The notes: generated by a model not told the origin, from the sequence alone. 64,000 nt of DNA from Sarcina ventriculi (GCF_900456775.1 NZ_UAUL01000009.1:124001-188000), one strand, 5' to 3'. Shown: positions 27,600-38,708, counted from the stretch's first letter. Program-made: numbers and translations.

Positions 27600-28643
27600 A
27601 TGATAGATTTAGGGACTTTGAATAAAAATATAAAAGAAAAAAAAGAGAGTAATTGTTATATATTATGTGGATTAGATGAAATGCTTATGAAGGAAACGAT
27701 AGATAAGCTGAGTAAAAATTTCGTTGATGATGGACTAGAAAATTTAAATATAAGTAAATTTTATGGTGATGATTTAAGTGCAGAGAAATTAAAAGATGCG
27801 TTTGAAACATTTCCTTTTATGGGAGAAAAAAGAGTAGTTATCATATATCGAATACAGTTTTTAAATGAAAAATTAGATAATGATAATAAAAAAATATATG
27901 AGGAAATTAAAGAGTATTTAAAAAATACTCCAAAGCAATGTGTAATAATAGGATATATTCTTCTGAGAGATAAGAGAGAAAAGATTACCAAATTAAAAAA
28001 ACTTATGGCTTTAGATAAATATATAACAATTGTAAATATAGAGAAGTTAAGAGGTGCTGCACTTTATAATAGGGTATATGAAAAATTTACTTCAAAAGGG
28101 GTAAAAATTGGACGAATACAGTTGAGATATTTTTGTGATATGGTAGATAATAATATGGATATCATAGAAAGAGAAATTGATAAACTTTTAAACTATACAC
28201 ATGGCAGAGAGATAACAAAAGATGATATAGAGGCTCTTCTTCCTAGAAAAGGAGAACAAGATATTTTTGATTTAGTAGAATTTATATCGGTAAAAAAAGT
28301 GGATAGAGCGGTAGATCTTATAAATGATTTAATAAATAGGGGAGAAAGTCCAATAGTTATTTTAAGTCAAATAAGAGAGCAATTTCAAAAACTTTATAGA
28401 GTTAAAATAAAAATTTCAAAAGGATATAAAATAGAGGATATAAAAGAAGAATTTTTAATGGTTAGTAGAGTAAATTTGCCTAATTTTGTAGTGGAAAAAA
28501 TGATAACTCAGAGTAAGAAGTTTAATGAAGAGCAGTTAGCAAGATGTATAAAGCTTTGTGCAAATACTGAAAAAATTTTAAAAAGTACTAATGTTAATGC
28601 AAAAAGTGAGTTAGAAATTATGATAATAAAAACTGTTATGTAA
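27600..28643 (+). CDS. holA: DNA polymerase III delta subunit
   Basis: HolA is the clamp-loader subunit that opens the sliding clamp. The 347-residue protein has the three-part delta layout: an AAA-like N-terminus without a P-loop, the segment FPFMGEKRVVII typical of the family, and a C-terminal helical collar. The start at 27600 has AAAGGA 12 bases upstream. The comEC-holA-rpsT order is conserved in Firmicutes. Confidence 0.9.
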   Translation: MIDLGTLNKNIKEKKESNCYILCGLDEMLMKETIDKLSKNFVDDGLENLNISKFYGDDLSAEKLKDAFETFPFMGEKRVVIIYRIQFLNEKLDNDNKKIYEEIKEYLKNTPKQCVIIGYILLRDKREKITKLKKLMALDKYITIVNIEKLRGAALYNRVYEKFTSKGVKIGRIQLRYFCDMVDNNMDIIEREIDKLLNYTHGREITKDDIEALLPRKGEQDIFDLVEFISVKKVDRAVDLINDLINRGESPIVILSQIREQFQKLYRVKIKISKGYKIEDIKEEFLMVSRVNLPNFVVEKMITQSKKFNEEQLARCIKLCANTEKILKSTNVNAKSELEIMIIKTVM

Positions 28644-28652
28644 AAAGAAAAT

Positions 28653-28675
28653 GGTGCTAGGTAATATCTAGCACC
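28653..28675. terminator. Bidirectional hairpin between holA and rpsT
   Basis: GGTGCTAG pairs with CTAGCACC around a 7-base loop. On the minus strand it is followed by ATTTTCTTTTT, so it mainly ends the rpsT transcript. Confidence 0.75.
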
Positions 28676-28681
28676 GTATAA

Positions 28682-28936
28682 TTAAGCCATTTTATTTAAT
28701 CTAGCAGCTAATCTAGATTTTTTTCTAGCAGCCATGTTTTTGTGTATTACACCTTTAGAAACAGACATATCTAAAGCTCTAGCGGCAACAGCGAAAGCAA
28801 CAGTAGCTTCTTCCTTAGTAGTTGCAACTTCGAATTTTTTTATAGCTGTTTTTAAAGAAGACTTAATCATTTTATTTCTTAAAGTCTTAGTTTCAGTAAT
28901 TTTAATTCTTTTTTTTGCTGATTTAATATTTGCCAT
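28682..28936 (-). CDS. rpsT: 30S ribosomal protein S20
   Basis: S20 binds 16S rRNA early in 30S assembly. The 84-residue protein is Lys/Arg-rich and begins [12 protein letters not shown], with the conserved [14 protein letters not shown] end. A longer frame extends upstream to 29080, but the ATG at 28936 has AAGGGGGTGA at ideal spacing and matches the family start. It is transcribed against its neighbours from its own promoter with a structured leader. Confidence 0.97.
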   Translation of the reverse strand: MANIKSAKKRIKITETKTLRNKMIKSSLKTAIKKFEVATTKEEATVAFAVAARALDMSVSKGVIHKNMAARKKSRLAARLNKMA

Positions 28937-28941
28937 TTTTA

Positions 28942-28997
28942 TTTCACCCCCTTCAACTTTTATAGCGTATCTGCAGTTTTTGGGGAATCTGCGTACG
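28942..28997 (-). promoter_or_regulatory. rpsT leader hairpin whose loop complements the Shine-Dalgarno
   Basis: On the minus strand a hairpin spans 28997-28966 with stems CGTA/TACG and GCAG/CTGC. Its 12-base loop holds CCCC (28985-28982), which can pair with GGGG of the Shine-Dalgarno (28951-28947) as a pseudoknot. S20 represses its own synthesis in E. coli, so a feedback element is plausible. This is inferred from complementarity. Confidence 0.4.
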
Positions 28998-29018
28998 AGT
29001 TCATATTTAACAAAGGTT

Positions 29019-29047
29019 ATTATAACATCATAAAAATATAAGTTCAA
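29019..29047 (-). promoter_or_regulatory. rpsT promoter
   Basis: On the minus strand TTGAAC (29047-29042) and TATAAT (29024-29019) are separated by 17 bases, a good SigA promoter. Transcription would start about 75 bases before the rpsT ATG. Confidence 0.75.
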
Positions 29048-29138
29048 GTGTTTTTTAAATGTTATAGAAACATAATTCATGATATTTAGGATAAACTAAT
29101 ACTTAATAAATATTGTTTATAAATAGAGAGGATTAGTT

Positions 29139-30113
29139 ATGATTAATGTAAGAACAGACTTAGCTTTAGAAACACGTGAGATGTATAAATTCGAGTTTGG
29201 TAAGGAAGTTGATGGACTTGTAGTAGATGAGCAAGAAATTAATGATATAAAAATAACCACAGTAGATATTGTAGATGAGCAAGGTGAGAAAATAATGGGA
29301 AAACCTAAGGGCAAATATATAACGTTAGAAATGCCCGAATATACTCATTATGATGGTGATATAAAGGACAAAATAGCTCATATTCTAGGAGAAACATTAT
29401 CCAAAATTATAGAGGTAGGAAAGGATAGTTTGGCTTTAGTAGTTGGACTTGGAAATTGGAATGTGACGCCTGACGCATTAGGCCCTGATGTTGTTGAAAA
29501 AATTATGATAACAAGACATTTAAAGAAGGTTATGCCAGATAAAATAGACGATTCTGTAAGACCAGTTTGTGCTATTGCACCTGGAGTTTTAGGGATAACA
29601 GGAATAGAAACAGGTGAAATAATAAAATCTTTAGTAGATAAAGTAAAACCAGATATTGTAATATGCGTGGATGCTTTAGCCTCTAGAAGGTTAAAAAGAG
29701 TTGCAAGAACTATTCAAATAAGTAATACAGGAATTTCACCTGGGGCTGGAGTTGGTAATAATAGAATGGAAATAAATCAAGCAGTTTTAGGTGTTCCTGT
29801 AATTTCTATTGGAGTGCCAACTGTTGTAGATGCGGCTACGGTTGCAAATGATGCTATGGATTTAGTATTAGACGAAATGATAAATCAATCAACTAAAGGC
29901 AGTGAATTTTATAAAATGTTAAAATCGGTGAATAGAAATGAAAAGAACTCTTTAATAAAAAGCCTTTTAGCCCCATATGTAGGTGATTTAATGGTGACTC
30001 CTAAGGAAGTAGATGATGTTATAGATTCAGTGTCAAAAATAATATCAGATGGTATAAATTTAGCACTTCAACCTAGTTTAGATATGGAAGATATAAATAA
30101 ATTTTTAAATTAG
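29139..30113 (+). CDS. gpr: Germination protease GPR
   Basis: GPR is the A25-family aspartic protease that degrades small acid-soluble spore proteins on germination. It is made as a zymogen that removes a short N-terminal propeptide; the start MINVRTDLALE carries the typical processing region. The 324-residue length and the motif VVGLGNWNVTPDALGP fit the family. GAGAGGA precedes the ATG. The gene is read away from rpsT and is followed by spoIIP, as in Bacillus. Confidence 0.95.
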   Translation: MINVRTDLALETREMYKFEFGKEVDGLVVDEQEINDIKITTVDIVDEQGEKIMGKPKGKYITLEMPEYTHYDGDIKDKIAHILGETLSKIIEVGKDSLALVVGLGNWNVTPDALGPDVVEKIMITRHLKKVMPDKIDDSVRPVCAIAPGVLGITGIETGEIIKSLVDKVKPDIVICVDALASRRLKRVARTIQISNTGISPGAGVGNNRMEINQAVLGVPVISIGVPTVVDAATVANDAMDLVLDEMINQSTKGSEFYKMLKSVNRNEKNSLIKSLLAPYVGDLMVTPKEVDDVIDSVSKIISDGINLALQPSLDMEDINKFLN

Positions 30114-30169
30114 GTAACATAATATTTCTTGCCCCTACATATAAATTTAAATATGAGGGGGCGAATAAT

Positions 30170-31228
30170 GTGCAGGTGAAAAGCAGAAAGAAGATTCCCA
30201 TAGAACTTGGAATTTTCTTAATATTTTTAGTAATATTTATGTTTAGATTTATACAAGTAACATTAGAGAAAAATGTAATAGGAAATTTATCTTATGTTCA
30301 GTTGTTAAATAAAGGAATGCCATTAATTGAAGCTACATATTACGATAAAGATGCTTATGTTGAAAGTAACGTAACAATAAAAAGTTTAGCTTTAGAAGCC
30401 TTAAATATAAAATCTTTTCATCCGATAGATATAGTTTTAAATGAGGTTCCTTATTTTGATGCACTAAGTAGGATTTCAACTGTGGAAAAGCCTGGTTATA
30501 TAAATAAAATATCTGATATAGTTTCTTTTAGTTTAAATGATCAAAGTATAGATATGAAGGAACAAACGCAGGTTGCTACTACTGATACGTCTAGTGGAGT
30601 TTATGATTCAAGTTTAAAGAAAGAGTTAGATCAATCAGTACCCGAAGTTTTAATATACCATACACATACAGCTGAGGGGTATTCAATTAATGATACTACA
30701 GATGAAAATTTAAATGTTGTAGGAGTTGGTGATACTTTAGCAAAAGAACTAGAAGAAAATTACGGAATATCCGTTATACATGATAAAACTATGCATTCGA
30801 TATCTTATAATGATAGTTATAAAAGATCTAGAGAAACTGTCCAATCTTATCTAGCTAAGTATGGAAATTTTAAACTTATAATAGACCTTCATAGAGATGC
30901 AGTTTCTGAATCTAGTAAATCAGCTGTTACGACTAATATAAATGGGGAAGATTTGGCTAGATTTATGTTTGTAGTAACTAAGAATAATCCCAATTATGAT
31001 GCATCAGTGAGTTTAGCAACTAGATTAACTGAAAAATCAGAAGAATTGTTTCCAGGGCTTTGGAGAGGGAAACTTATGACTTATAATCGAGGAAGTAATT
31101 ATTTTAATCAAGATTTAAGTGCTAATTCTCTTTTGGTAGAAATTGGAGCAAATTGTAATACTCCACAAGAATCTAATAATACAGCAAGATATTTAGCTCG
31201 TCTTATAGCTGAGGAGCTTAACAGATAA
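30170..31228 (+). CDS. spoIIP: Stage II sporulation protein P
   Basis: SpoIIP is the peptidoglycan amidase/endopeptidase that, with SpoIID and SpoIIM, drives engulfment of the forespore. A single N-terminal membrane segment (about residues 9-25) anchors it outside. The zinc-site motifs YHTHTAEGYS and DLHRDA and a late Glu in LLVEIGANCN match the amidase_3-like fold. The start is GTG with GAGGGGG upstream. Confidence 0.93.
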   Translation: MQVKSRKKIPIELGIFLIFLVIFMFRFIQVTLEKNVIGNLSYVQLLNKGMPLIEATYYDKDAYVESNVTIKSLALEALNIKSFHPIDIVLNEVPYFDALSRISTVEKPGYINKISDIVSFSLNDQSIDMKEQTQVATTDTSSGVYDSSLKKELDQSVPEVLIYHTHTAEGYSINDTTDENLNVVGVGDTLAKELEENYGISVIHDKTMHSISYNDSYKRSRETVQSYLAKYGNFKLIIDLHRDAVSESSKSAVTTNINGEDLARFMFVVTKNNPNYDASVSLATRLTEKSEELFPGLWRGKLMTYNRGSNYFNQDLSANSLLVEIGANCNTPQESNNTARYLARLIAEELNR

Positions 31229-31303
31229 AATTTTTTGTATCTTTATTGAATAAATAAGATTATTTTGAACATCCTTATAGATATAGTCTAGGGGGTGTTT
31301 TTT

Positions 31304-31657
31304 TTGAGAAAAATCATAAGAATTATACCATTTTTTTTATTTATATCAATTTTGTTATGGGGAACTGTTAATATAAATATGCAAAATACGGCTATATTTA
31401 ATAATGGTTACACAGATGATGATTCTTCGCTTAGTAGTAAAGAATTATCACAAAAAACGGGTATAGATTTAAGTATTTTCAATGAAGATAAAAGTATAAT
31501 TAAAATATATAAAGAAAATGATTCTACAAAAATGATTATTAATGAAAAAGATATAGACTTAGATGAATTAATAATAGGAAAAATTATATTACTAATTGTA
31601 AATTCTATAGATAATATTATAATGAATTTTAATAATTTAATAAATAATATAGTATAA
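31304..31657 (+). CDS. Small membrane-anchored hypothetical protein between spoIIP and lepA
   Basis: A 117-residue protein with one N-terminal hydrophobic segment (about residues 5-20), an acidic middle and a hydrophobic C-terminal stretch. I do not recognise its family. In Bacillus the same place between spoIIP and lepA is held by yqxA, so it may be the positional counterpart, though I can show no sequence kinship. I choose TTG 31304, with AGGGGGTG at 31290-31297; a GTG at 31295 lies inside that site. Confidence 0.6.
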   Translation: MRKIIRIIPFFLFISILLWGTVNINMQNTAIFNNGYTDDDSSLSSKELSQKTGIDLSIFNEDKSIIKIYKENDSTKMIINEKDIDLDELIIGKIILLIVNSIDNIIMNFNNLINNIV

Positions 31658-31681
31658 AGCACTGTTTGATAAAATTAATTA

Positions 31682-31711
31682 TTAACAATTTGTTTTAAAC
31701 TATGATATAAT
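31682..31711 (+). promoter_or_regulatory. lepA promoter
   Basis: TTAACA (31682-31687) and TATAAT (31706-31711) are separated by 18 bases. The transcript would carry the structured leader described in the next entry. Confidence 0.6.
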
Positions 31712-31732
31712 CTAACATGACTTATTTTACAT

Positions 31733-31786
31733 GGGGGTGAATGCTGCTTAAATCTTAAAAAATAAGATTTAAATGCAGGTTGAAAT
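31733..31786 (+). promoter_or_regulatory. lepA leader: Shine-Dalgarno separated from ATG by a hairpin
   Basis: GGGGGTGA (31733-31740) and three bases lead into a hairpin: TTAAATCTTA (31748-31757) pairs perfectly with TAAGATTTAA (31763-31772) around a loop of five A. CTGC/GCAG extends the stem to 31744-31778 with a 2-base bulge. Eight bases then lead to ATG 31787. Linear spacing is 46 bases and folded spacing 11. The only Shine-Dalgarno-like bases next to the ATG (AGG) lie at the foot of the hairpin. Confidence 0.6.
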
Positions 31787-33586
31787 ATGGATAAAAAAAA
31801 GTATATAAGAAATTTTTCAATAGTAGCACATATAGATCACGGTAAATCAACATTAGCAGATAGACTGTTAGAAAAAACGGGAACATTAACAGAAAGAGAA
31901 ATGGAACAGCAAGTTCTAGATACTATGGAACTTGAGAAGGAAAGAGGAATAACTATAAAATCTCAAGCAGCAAGACTTATATATAAGAGAGCTGATGGAC
32001 AGGAATATATATTAAATCTTATAGATACTCCAGGACATGTAGATTTTACTTATGAAGTTTCAAGAAGCCTAGCAGCTTGTGAAGGTGCTGTTCTTGTTGT
32101 GGATGCAACACAAGGGATACAAGCACAGACACTAGCAAACTGTTATCTAGCTTTAGATAACGATTTAGAGATAGTTCCAGTTATAAATAAAATAGACTTA
32201 CCTAGTGCGAGACCAGATGAAATAAAGCAAGAAATTGAGGATGTTATAGGAATTGAGGCTGAAAATGCACCTTTAATATCTGCAAAGACAGGACTTAATA
32301 TAGAAGATGTATTAGAAACAATTGTAGAGAATATTCCAAGTCCTGAGGGAGATGAAGAAGCACCGCTTAAGGCTTTAATATTTGATTCTTATTATGATAG
32401 CTATAAAGGTGTAGTTTGTTATATTAGACTTAAGGATGGAAAAATTAAATCAGGGACTAAAATAAAATTCATGTCTACTGGTAAGGTTTATGAAATAACG
32501 GAGGTAGGAGTATTTACTCCAGCTTTAATGCCAGTTAAGGAACTTAGTGCAGGAGAAGTTGGGTATATAACAGCTTCAATTAAAAATGTTAGAGATGCTA
32601 GAGTTGGTGATACCGTAACCTATGCAGATAATCCAACAAAAGAACCACTTTCAGGATATAAGCCAGCAATACCTATGGTTTATTCAGGAATATATCCAGT
32701 TGATGGAGCTAAATATGAAGAGCTTAAAGAAGCTTTAGAAAAGCTTCAAATAAATGATGCAGCGCTTGCTTTTGAACCAGAGACATCTGTTGCATTAGGA
32801 TTTGGATTTAGGTGTGGCTTTTTAGGACTTCTTCATATGGAAATAATACAAGAGAGAATAGAAAGAGAATTTAACTTAGATATTATTACAACAGCACCAT
32901 CTGTTATATATAAAGTAATAAAGACAGATGGAGAAAAAATAGAACTTACAAATCCAACTAATCTTCCGCCAATGACTGAAATAGATTATATGGAAGAACC
33001 TGTTGTTAAGGCATCAATAATAGCTCCAACAGAATATACAGGTGCTATTATGGAACTTTGCCAAGAGAGAAGAGGAAAATATATTGATATGCAATATATA
33101 GAGGAAACAAGGGTTGTTATAAACTACGATATTCCTTTAAATGAAATAGTTTATGATTTCTTTGATACTTTAAAATCAAAAACTAGAGGATATGCATCTT
33201 TAGATTATGAACTTAAAGGATATGAACAATCTAAGCTTGTGAAACTTGATATACTTTTAAATGGAGAAACTGTAGATGCTTTATCTATGATAGTTCCAGA
33301 GTCAAGAGCATATCATAGAGGAAGAGCGATTGCTGAAAAGCTTAAAGAAATAATCCCAAGACATATGTTTGAAGTTCCAATTCAAGCAGCAGTGGGTTCT
33401 AAAATAATTGCTAGAGAAACTGTAAAAGCTATGAGAAAAGATGTATTAGCTAAGTGTTACGGTGGAGATATCTCAAGAAAGAAGAAACTTCTTGAAAAAC
33501 AAAAGGAAGGTAAAAAGAGAATGAGACAGTTAGGTTCTGTCGAGGTTCCACAAGAAGCGTTTATGGCAGTTTTAAAAGTTGATTAG
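31787..33586 (+). CDS. lepA: Elongation factor 4 (LepA)
   Basis: LepA is a ribosome-associated GTPase that remodels stalled or initiating ribosomes. At 599 residues it has the normal length. The G1 box is AHIDHGKST, the G3 box DTPGH and the G4 box NKID, followed by EF-G-like domains and the LepA-specific C-terminal domain with [15 protein letters not shown]. It lies between spoIIP and hemW as in other Firmicutes. Confidence 0.97.
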   Translation: MDKKKYIRNFSIVAHIDHGKSTLADRLLEKTGTLTEREMEQQVLDTMELEKERGITIKSQAARLIYKRADGQEYILNLIDTPGHVDFTYEVSRSLAACEGAVLVVDATQGIQAQTLANCYLALDNDLEIVPVINKIDLPSARPDEIKQEIEDVIGIEAENAPLISAKTGLNIEDVLETIVENIPSPEGDEEAPLKALIFDSYYDSYKGVVCYIRLKDGKIKSGTKIKFMSTGKVYEITEVGVFTPALMPVKELSAGEVGYITASIKNVRDARVGDTVTYADNPTKEPLSGYKPAIPMVYSGIYPVDGAKYEELKEALEKLQINDAALAFEPETSVALGFGFRCGFLGLLHMEIIQERIEREFNLDIITTAPSVIYKVIKTDGEKIELTNPTNLPPMTEIDYMEEPVVKASIIAPTEYTGAIMELCQERRGKYIDMQYIEETRVVINYDIPLNEIVYDFFDTLKSKTRGYASLDYELKGYEQSKLVKLDILLNGETVDALSMIVPESRAYHRGRAIAEKLKEIIPRHMFEVPIQAAVGSKIIARETVKAMRKDVLAKCYGGDISRKKKLLEKQKEGKKRMRQLGSVEVPQEAFMAVLKVD

Positions 33587-33607
33587 AGTTTATTAATATT
33601 ATTTAGT

Positions 33608-33645
33608 AAAGCTATATTTGTTGATTTCAATAAGTATAGCTTTTA
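33608..33645 (+). terminator. Intrinsic terminator after lepA
   Basis: AAAGCTATA pairs with TATAGCTTT, with an inner TTG/CAA, followed by a T-rich tail. Confidence 0.75.
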
Positions 33646-33728
33646 TTTTAAATTTTTTGGTATTTTAATAGAAAATATGCTTAAATAATATTTTAATAAT
33701 AAATTATATTTAAAAATTGGAGGTAAAT

Positions 33729-34862
33729 ATGAAACATTTAGGGCTTTACGTGCATATACCATTTTGTAAGCAAAAATGTTATTATTGTGATTTTGCATCT
33801 TTTGCTGGAAAAGAGAGTATGCAAAATGATTATATAGAAGCATTATGCAAAGAAATTAGAAAAACATTTAAAGAAATAGATGAATATATTATTGATACTA
33901 TATTTATAGGTGGTGGCACACCTAGTATTTTAAGTGTTGAAAATATGAAAATTTTATTTAATGAAATAGATAAATTAAATAAATCTTTGGATGTAGAATA
34001 TTCTATGGAGTGTAATCCTGGAAGTTTAAACGAAAAAAAATTAAAAACTATGAAAGAGTATGGAGTAAATAGAATAAGTATAGGTCTTCAAACAACTCAA
34101 GAAAAACTTTTAAAATCGATAGGAAGAATACATACATTTAATGATTTTAAAAATACTTTTGAATTGGCAAGAAAAGTAGGTTTTAAGAATATAAATGTAG
34201 ATTTAATATTTGCTCTCCCAAATCAGAGTTTAGATGAGTTTAAAGAAACTTTAGAAATTGTATGCAAAATGAAACCAGAGCATATATCAAGTTATAGTTT
34301 GATTATAGAAGAGGGGACGGTTTTTTATAGGCTTTATGAAAAAAATAAGTTGGATGTGGTTTCTGAGGATGTAGAAAGGGATATGTATAACGAGGGTAAA
34401 AAGATATTAAAGAAATATGGATATGAGCAATATGAAATATCAAACTACAGTTTAAAAGGAAAGGAATGTAAGCATAACTTAAAGTATTGGAATATGGAAG
34501 AATGGATAGGTGTTGGAAGTAGTAGCTCATCATATGTAAATAGTAAAAGAATTAAAAATATATCAGATATAAAGACATATGTAGAAAAAATAAATAATGA
34601 TGACATGTGTTATGAAGAGGTAATAGAAAATAGTGAAAATGATAATATTGAAGAATTTATGTTTATGGGGCTTAGAAAAGTAGAAGGTATAAATGAAATG
34701 GAATTTTATAAAAGATTTAATAAAAAATTAGATGATATATACAAAAATGTAATTAAAAAATATGAGAAAGAAGAATTTTTAGTTAGAAATAAGGGAAGAT
34801 TATATTTAACTGAGAAGGGAATGTTAATATCAAATATTATTATGGCTGATTTCTTGATTTAA
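33729..34862 (+). CDS. hemW: Radical SAM heme chaperone HemW
   Basis: HemW resembles oxygen-independent coproporphyrinogen oxidase but binds heme and passes it to target proteins. The 4Fe-4S motif is C13-x3-C17-x2-C20 followed by DF; HemN proper has a fourth Cys two residues after C20, which is absent here. IGGGTPS and ECNPGSL are family motifs. ATG 33729 is chosen because GGAGG lies 8 bases upstream. Length is 377 residues. It precedes the heat-shock operon with about 180 bases between. Confidence 0.9.
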   Translation: MKHLGLYVHIPFCKQKCYYCDFASFAGKESMQNDYIEALCKEIRKTFKEIDEYIIDTIFIGGGTPSILSVENMKILFNEIDKLNKSLDVEYSMECNPGSLNEKKLKTMKEYGVNRISIGLQTTQEKLLKSIGRIHTFNDFKNTFELARKVGFKNINVDLIFALPNQSLDEFKETLEIVCKMKPEHISSYSLIIEEGTVFYRLYEKNKLDVVSEDVERDMYNEGKKILKKYGYEQYEISNYSLKGKECKHNLKYWNMEEWIGVGSSSSSYVNSKRIKNISDIKTYVEKINNDDMCYEEVIENSENDNIEEFMFMGLRKVEGINEMEFYKRFNKKLDDIYKNVIKKYEKEEFLVRNKGRLYLTEKGMLISNIIMADFLI

Positions 34863-34955
34863 AATATAATCAGATATAGTAAAAAATAAAATAAGTAAAA
34901 ATTAAATATACATCACTATTTGAAGTTAAATATTAAAATTTAATAAATTTAAGTA

Positions 34956-34984
34956 TTGACAAAAAAATAAAAAAGCGATATATT
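34956..34984 (+). promoter_or_regulatory. SigA promoter of the hrcA-grpE-dnaK-dnaJ operon
   Basis: TTGACA (34956-34961) and TATATT (34979-34984) are separated by exactly 17 bases. The CIRCE operator starts 13 bases downstream, so repressor would block initiation. Confidence 0.85.
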
Positions 34985-34997
34985 AAAAAAGTAGTCG

Positions 34998-35024
34998 TTA
35001 GCACTCGATATTAATGAGTGCTAA
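34998..35024 (+). promoter_or_regulatory. CIRCE operator (HrcA binding site)
   Basis: TTAGCACTC (34998-35006), nine bases, then GAGTGCTAA (35016-35024) match the CIRCE consensus exactly. HrcA bound here represses the class I heat-shock operon. Confidence 0.97.
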
Positions 35025-35040
35025 TAAAAGAGGTGAGATA

Positions 35041-36060
35041 GTGATAGATGAAAGAAAATTAAAAATTTTGCAGGCTATAGTTAATGACTATATAAATACA
35101 GGAGAGCCTGTTGGTTCAAGGACTATCGCTAAAAAACATGACCTTGGTATAAGTTCAGCAACTATAAGAAATGAAATGGCTGATTTAGAGGAGATGGGAT
35201 TTTTAGAACAACCTCATAGCTCATCAGGTAGAATACCGTCAAGTAAGGGCTACAGACTTTATGTGGATAGAATAATGGAATATGAAAAGCTTAGTTTAGA
35301 TGAAGAATCTATGATAACAAAAGCTGTCTTAGATGGTGCTCTTTATGAAATTGATAAGATTTTAAAACAAGCAGGTACACTTTTATCTGAATTAACTAAT
35401 CTTACATGTTTAGTTACACCACCTTCTATGCAAAAGAGTTATATTAAATCAATACAACTTGTCCCTATTGATGGGAATGATATAATATGCATTCTATTAA
35501 CTGATAGTGGAGTAATAAAAAATAATGTTATTAAGGTGAATAATATTCCAAGTTTAGAAGTATTAAATTATATAAGTCAAGTGTTAAATAGAAGATTAAA
35601 AAATCTTACAATAGAACAAATTAATCTTCAAGTTATAAATGATTTAAGAAATGATTTAGTTGGCTATGAAAATATATTTAATGCTTTGATTCCAACTTTA
35701 TATGAAAGCTTGAAAGATGATGAATCTTCTAAAGTGTTTATGGAGGGTACAACTAATTTATTAGACTATCCAGAATATAGTGATATAGAGAAGGCGAAAA
35801 AAATATTGTCGTTGCTCTATGATAAGGACTCTATTGAGAAACTTATAGACAGTGATGAGAATATAACTATAAAAATAGGCGATGAAAACTTTATTCCAGA
35901 GGCTAAGGAGTGTTCAGTTATTTCGGCATCTTATTATTTAGATAATAAACCAATTGGCTCTATTGCATTAATAGGACCAAGAAGGATTAATTATTCAAGG
36001 GTAATAAGTGTTATGACAGGAGTCATGAAAAAATTAAATGATGCCTTAGAGCAAAGATAA
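35041..36060 (+). CDS. hrcA: Heat-inducible transcription repressor HrcA
   Basis: HrcA represses dnaK and groE operons by binding CIRCE and loses activity when GroEL is titrated by misfolded protein. The 339-residue protein has an N-terminal winged helix (GEPVGSRTIAKKHDLGISSATIRNEM) and the HrcA C-terminal domain. I place the start at GTG 35041, just after AGAGGTGA (35029-35036); an in-frame ATG at 35014 lies inside the CIRCE element and has no site. Confidence 0.94.
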   Translation: MIDERKLKILQAIVNDYINTGEPVGSRTIAKKHDLGISSATIRNEMADLEEMGFLEQPHSSSGRIPSSKGYRLYVDRIMEYEKLSLDEESMITKAVLDGALYEIDKILKQAGTLLSELTNLTCLVTPPSMQKSYIKSIQLVPIDGNDIICILLTDSGVIKNNVIKVNNIPSLEVLNYISQVLNRRLKNLTIEQINLQVINDLRNDLVGYENIFNALIPTLYESLKDDESSKVFMEGTTNLLDYPEYSDIEKAKKILSLLYDKDSIEKLIDSDENITIKIGDENFIPEAKECSVISASYYLDNKPIGSIALIGPRRINYSRVISVMTGVMKKLNDALEQR

Positions 36061-36102
36061 TTTTTTATAAGCAATAAGTTAAGTGAGGTGTATGTTCTAG
36101 CA

Positions 36103-36714
36103 ATGGATAATATTAACGATAATCAAGAAGAAATAATTAATGAAAAAGTAGAATTAGATAGTCAAGATTCAGAAACTTTAAATTCTGAACAATCTAATGT
36201 AGAAGAAAATATAGAAGAAAACAATGTTTCTAATTTAGATGAATTTAAAAAATTAAAAGAAGAAAATATGACTTTTAAAGATAAAAATAAAAAATTAGAA
36301 AATGAATTAGAAGCATTAAAAGATAGATTGCTTAGACTTTCTTCTGAATATGAAAACTATAGAAGAAGAACTGATAAAGAAAAAGAAGGAATTTATACAA
36401 ATGCTTGCGAAGATATCTTAAAGAGAATACTTCCAGTTTTAGATAATTTAGAAAGAGCTGCTGTGGTTGAAGGAGATTTAGATGATATTAAAAAGGGTAT
36501 AGATATGACTATCAGACAGTTTATAGATGCCTTAGAAAAGCTTGATGTTGTAGAAATTGATGCAACTGGAGAGTTTGACCCAAATGTTCACCAAGCGGTA
36601 ATGCATAATGAAGATGAGGCATTTGGTGCAAATCAAGTGGCTGAAGTATTTCAAAAAGGGTATAAAAGAGGCGATAAAGTCATAAGACATACTATGGTAA
36701 GAGTAGTTAATTAA
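36103..36714 (+). CDS. grpE: Nucleotide exchange factor GrpE
   Basis: GrpE releases ADP from DnaK. The 203-residue protein has an acidic, disordered start, a long coiled coil (about residues 50-100) and the C-terminal beta domain with FDPNVHQAVM. I choose ATG 36103, about 12 bases after GAGGTG; a GTG at 36088 in frame lies within that site. It follows hrcA by 42 bases in the same operon. Confidence 0.93.
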   Translation: MDNINDNQEEIINEKVELDSQDSETLNSEQSNVEENIEENNVSNLDEFKKLKEENMTFKDKNKKLENELEALKDRLLRLSSEYENYRRRTDKEKEGIYTNACEDILKRILPVLDNLERAAVVEGDLDDIKKGIDMTIRQFIDALEKLDVVEIDATGEFDPNVHQAVMHNEDEAFGANQVAEVFQKGYKRGDKVIRHTMVRVVN

Positions 36715-36722
36715 TAATTTAA

Positions 36723-38591
<1,869 letters not shown>

Positions 38592-38637
38592 TTTATCTAG
38601 TAAAAATATTAGACCTTTGATAAAATAAAATTAATTC

Positions 38638-38668
38638 AAAAGGGGAGGCCAATTAGTCTTCCCTTTTG
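38638..38668 (+). terminator. Hairpin between dnaK and dnaJ
   Basis: AAAAGGGGAGG pairs with TCTTCCCTTTT over 11 bp with two G.U pairs and an 8-base loop. No T-run follows beyond the stem, so it may attenuate read-through into dnaJ or protect the dnaK mRNA end, rather than fully terminate. Confidence 0.6.
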
Positions 38669-38708
38669 TTGAAGTTTAGGATATTTAAAAATAGGTGGTG
38701 TAGAAACA

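Noticed and set aside
28937-29080. N-terminal extension of rpsT by 48 codons
   Set aside because: S20 starts at 28936 with a strong site, and the extension runs through the promoter and leader.
29078-29084. Forespore sigma -10 (CATGATA) before gpr
   Set aside because: The heptamer fits, but no acceptable -35 lies 17-18 bases upstream, and such matches are frequent in AT-rich DNA.
35014-35040. Upstream ATG as the hrcA start
   Set aside because: It lies within the CIRCE operator with no ribosome site; GTG 35041 after AGAGGTGA is better.
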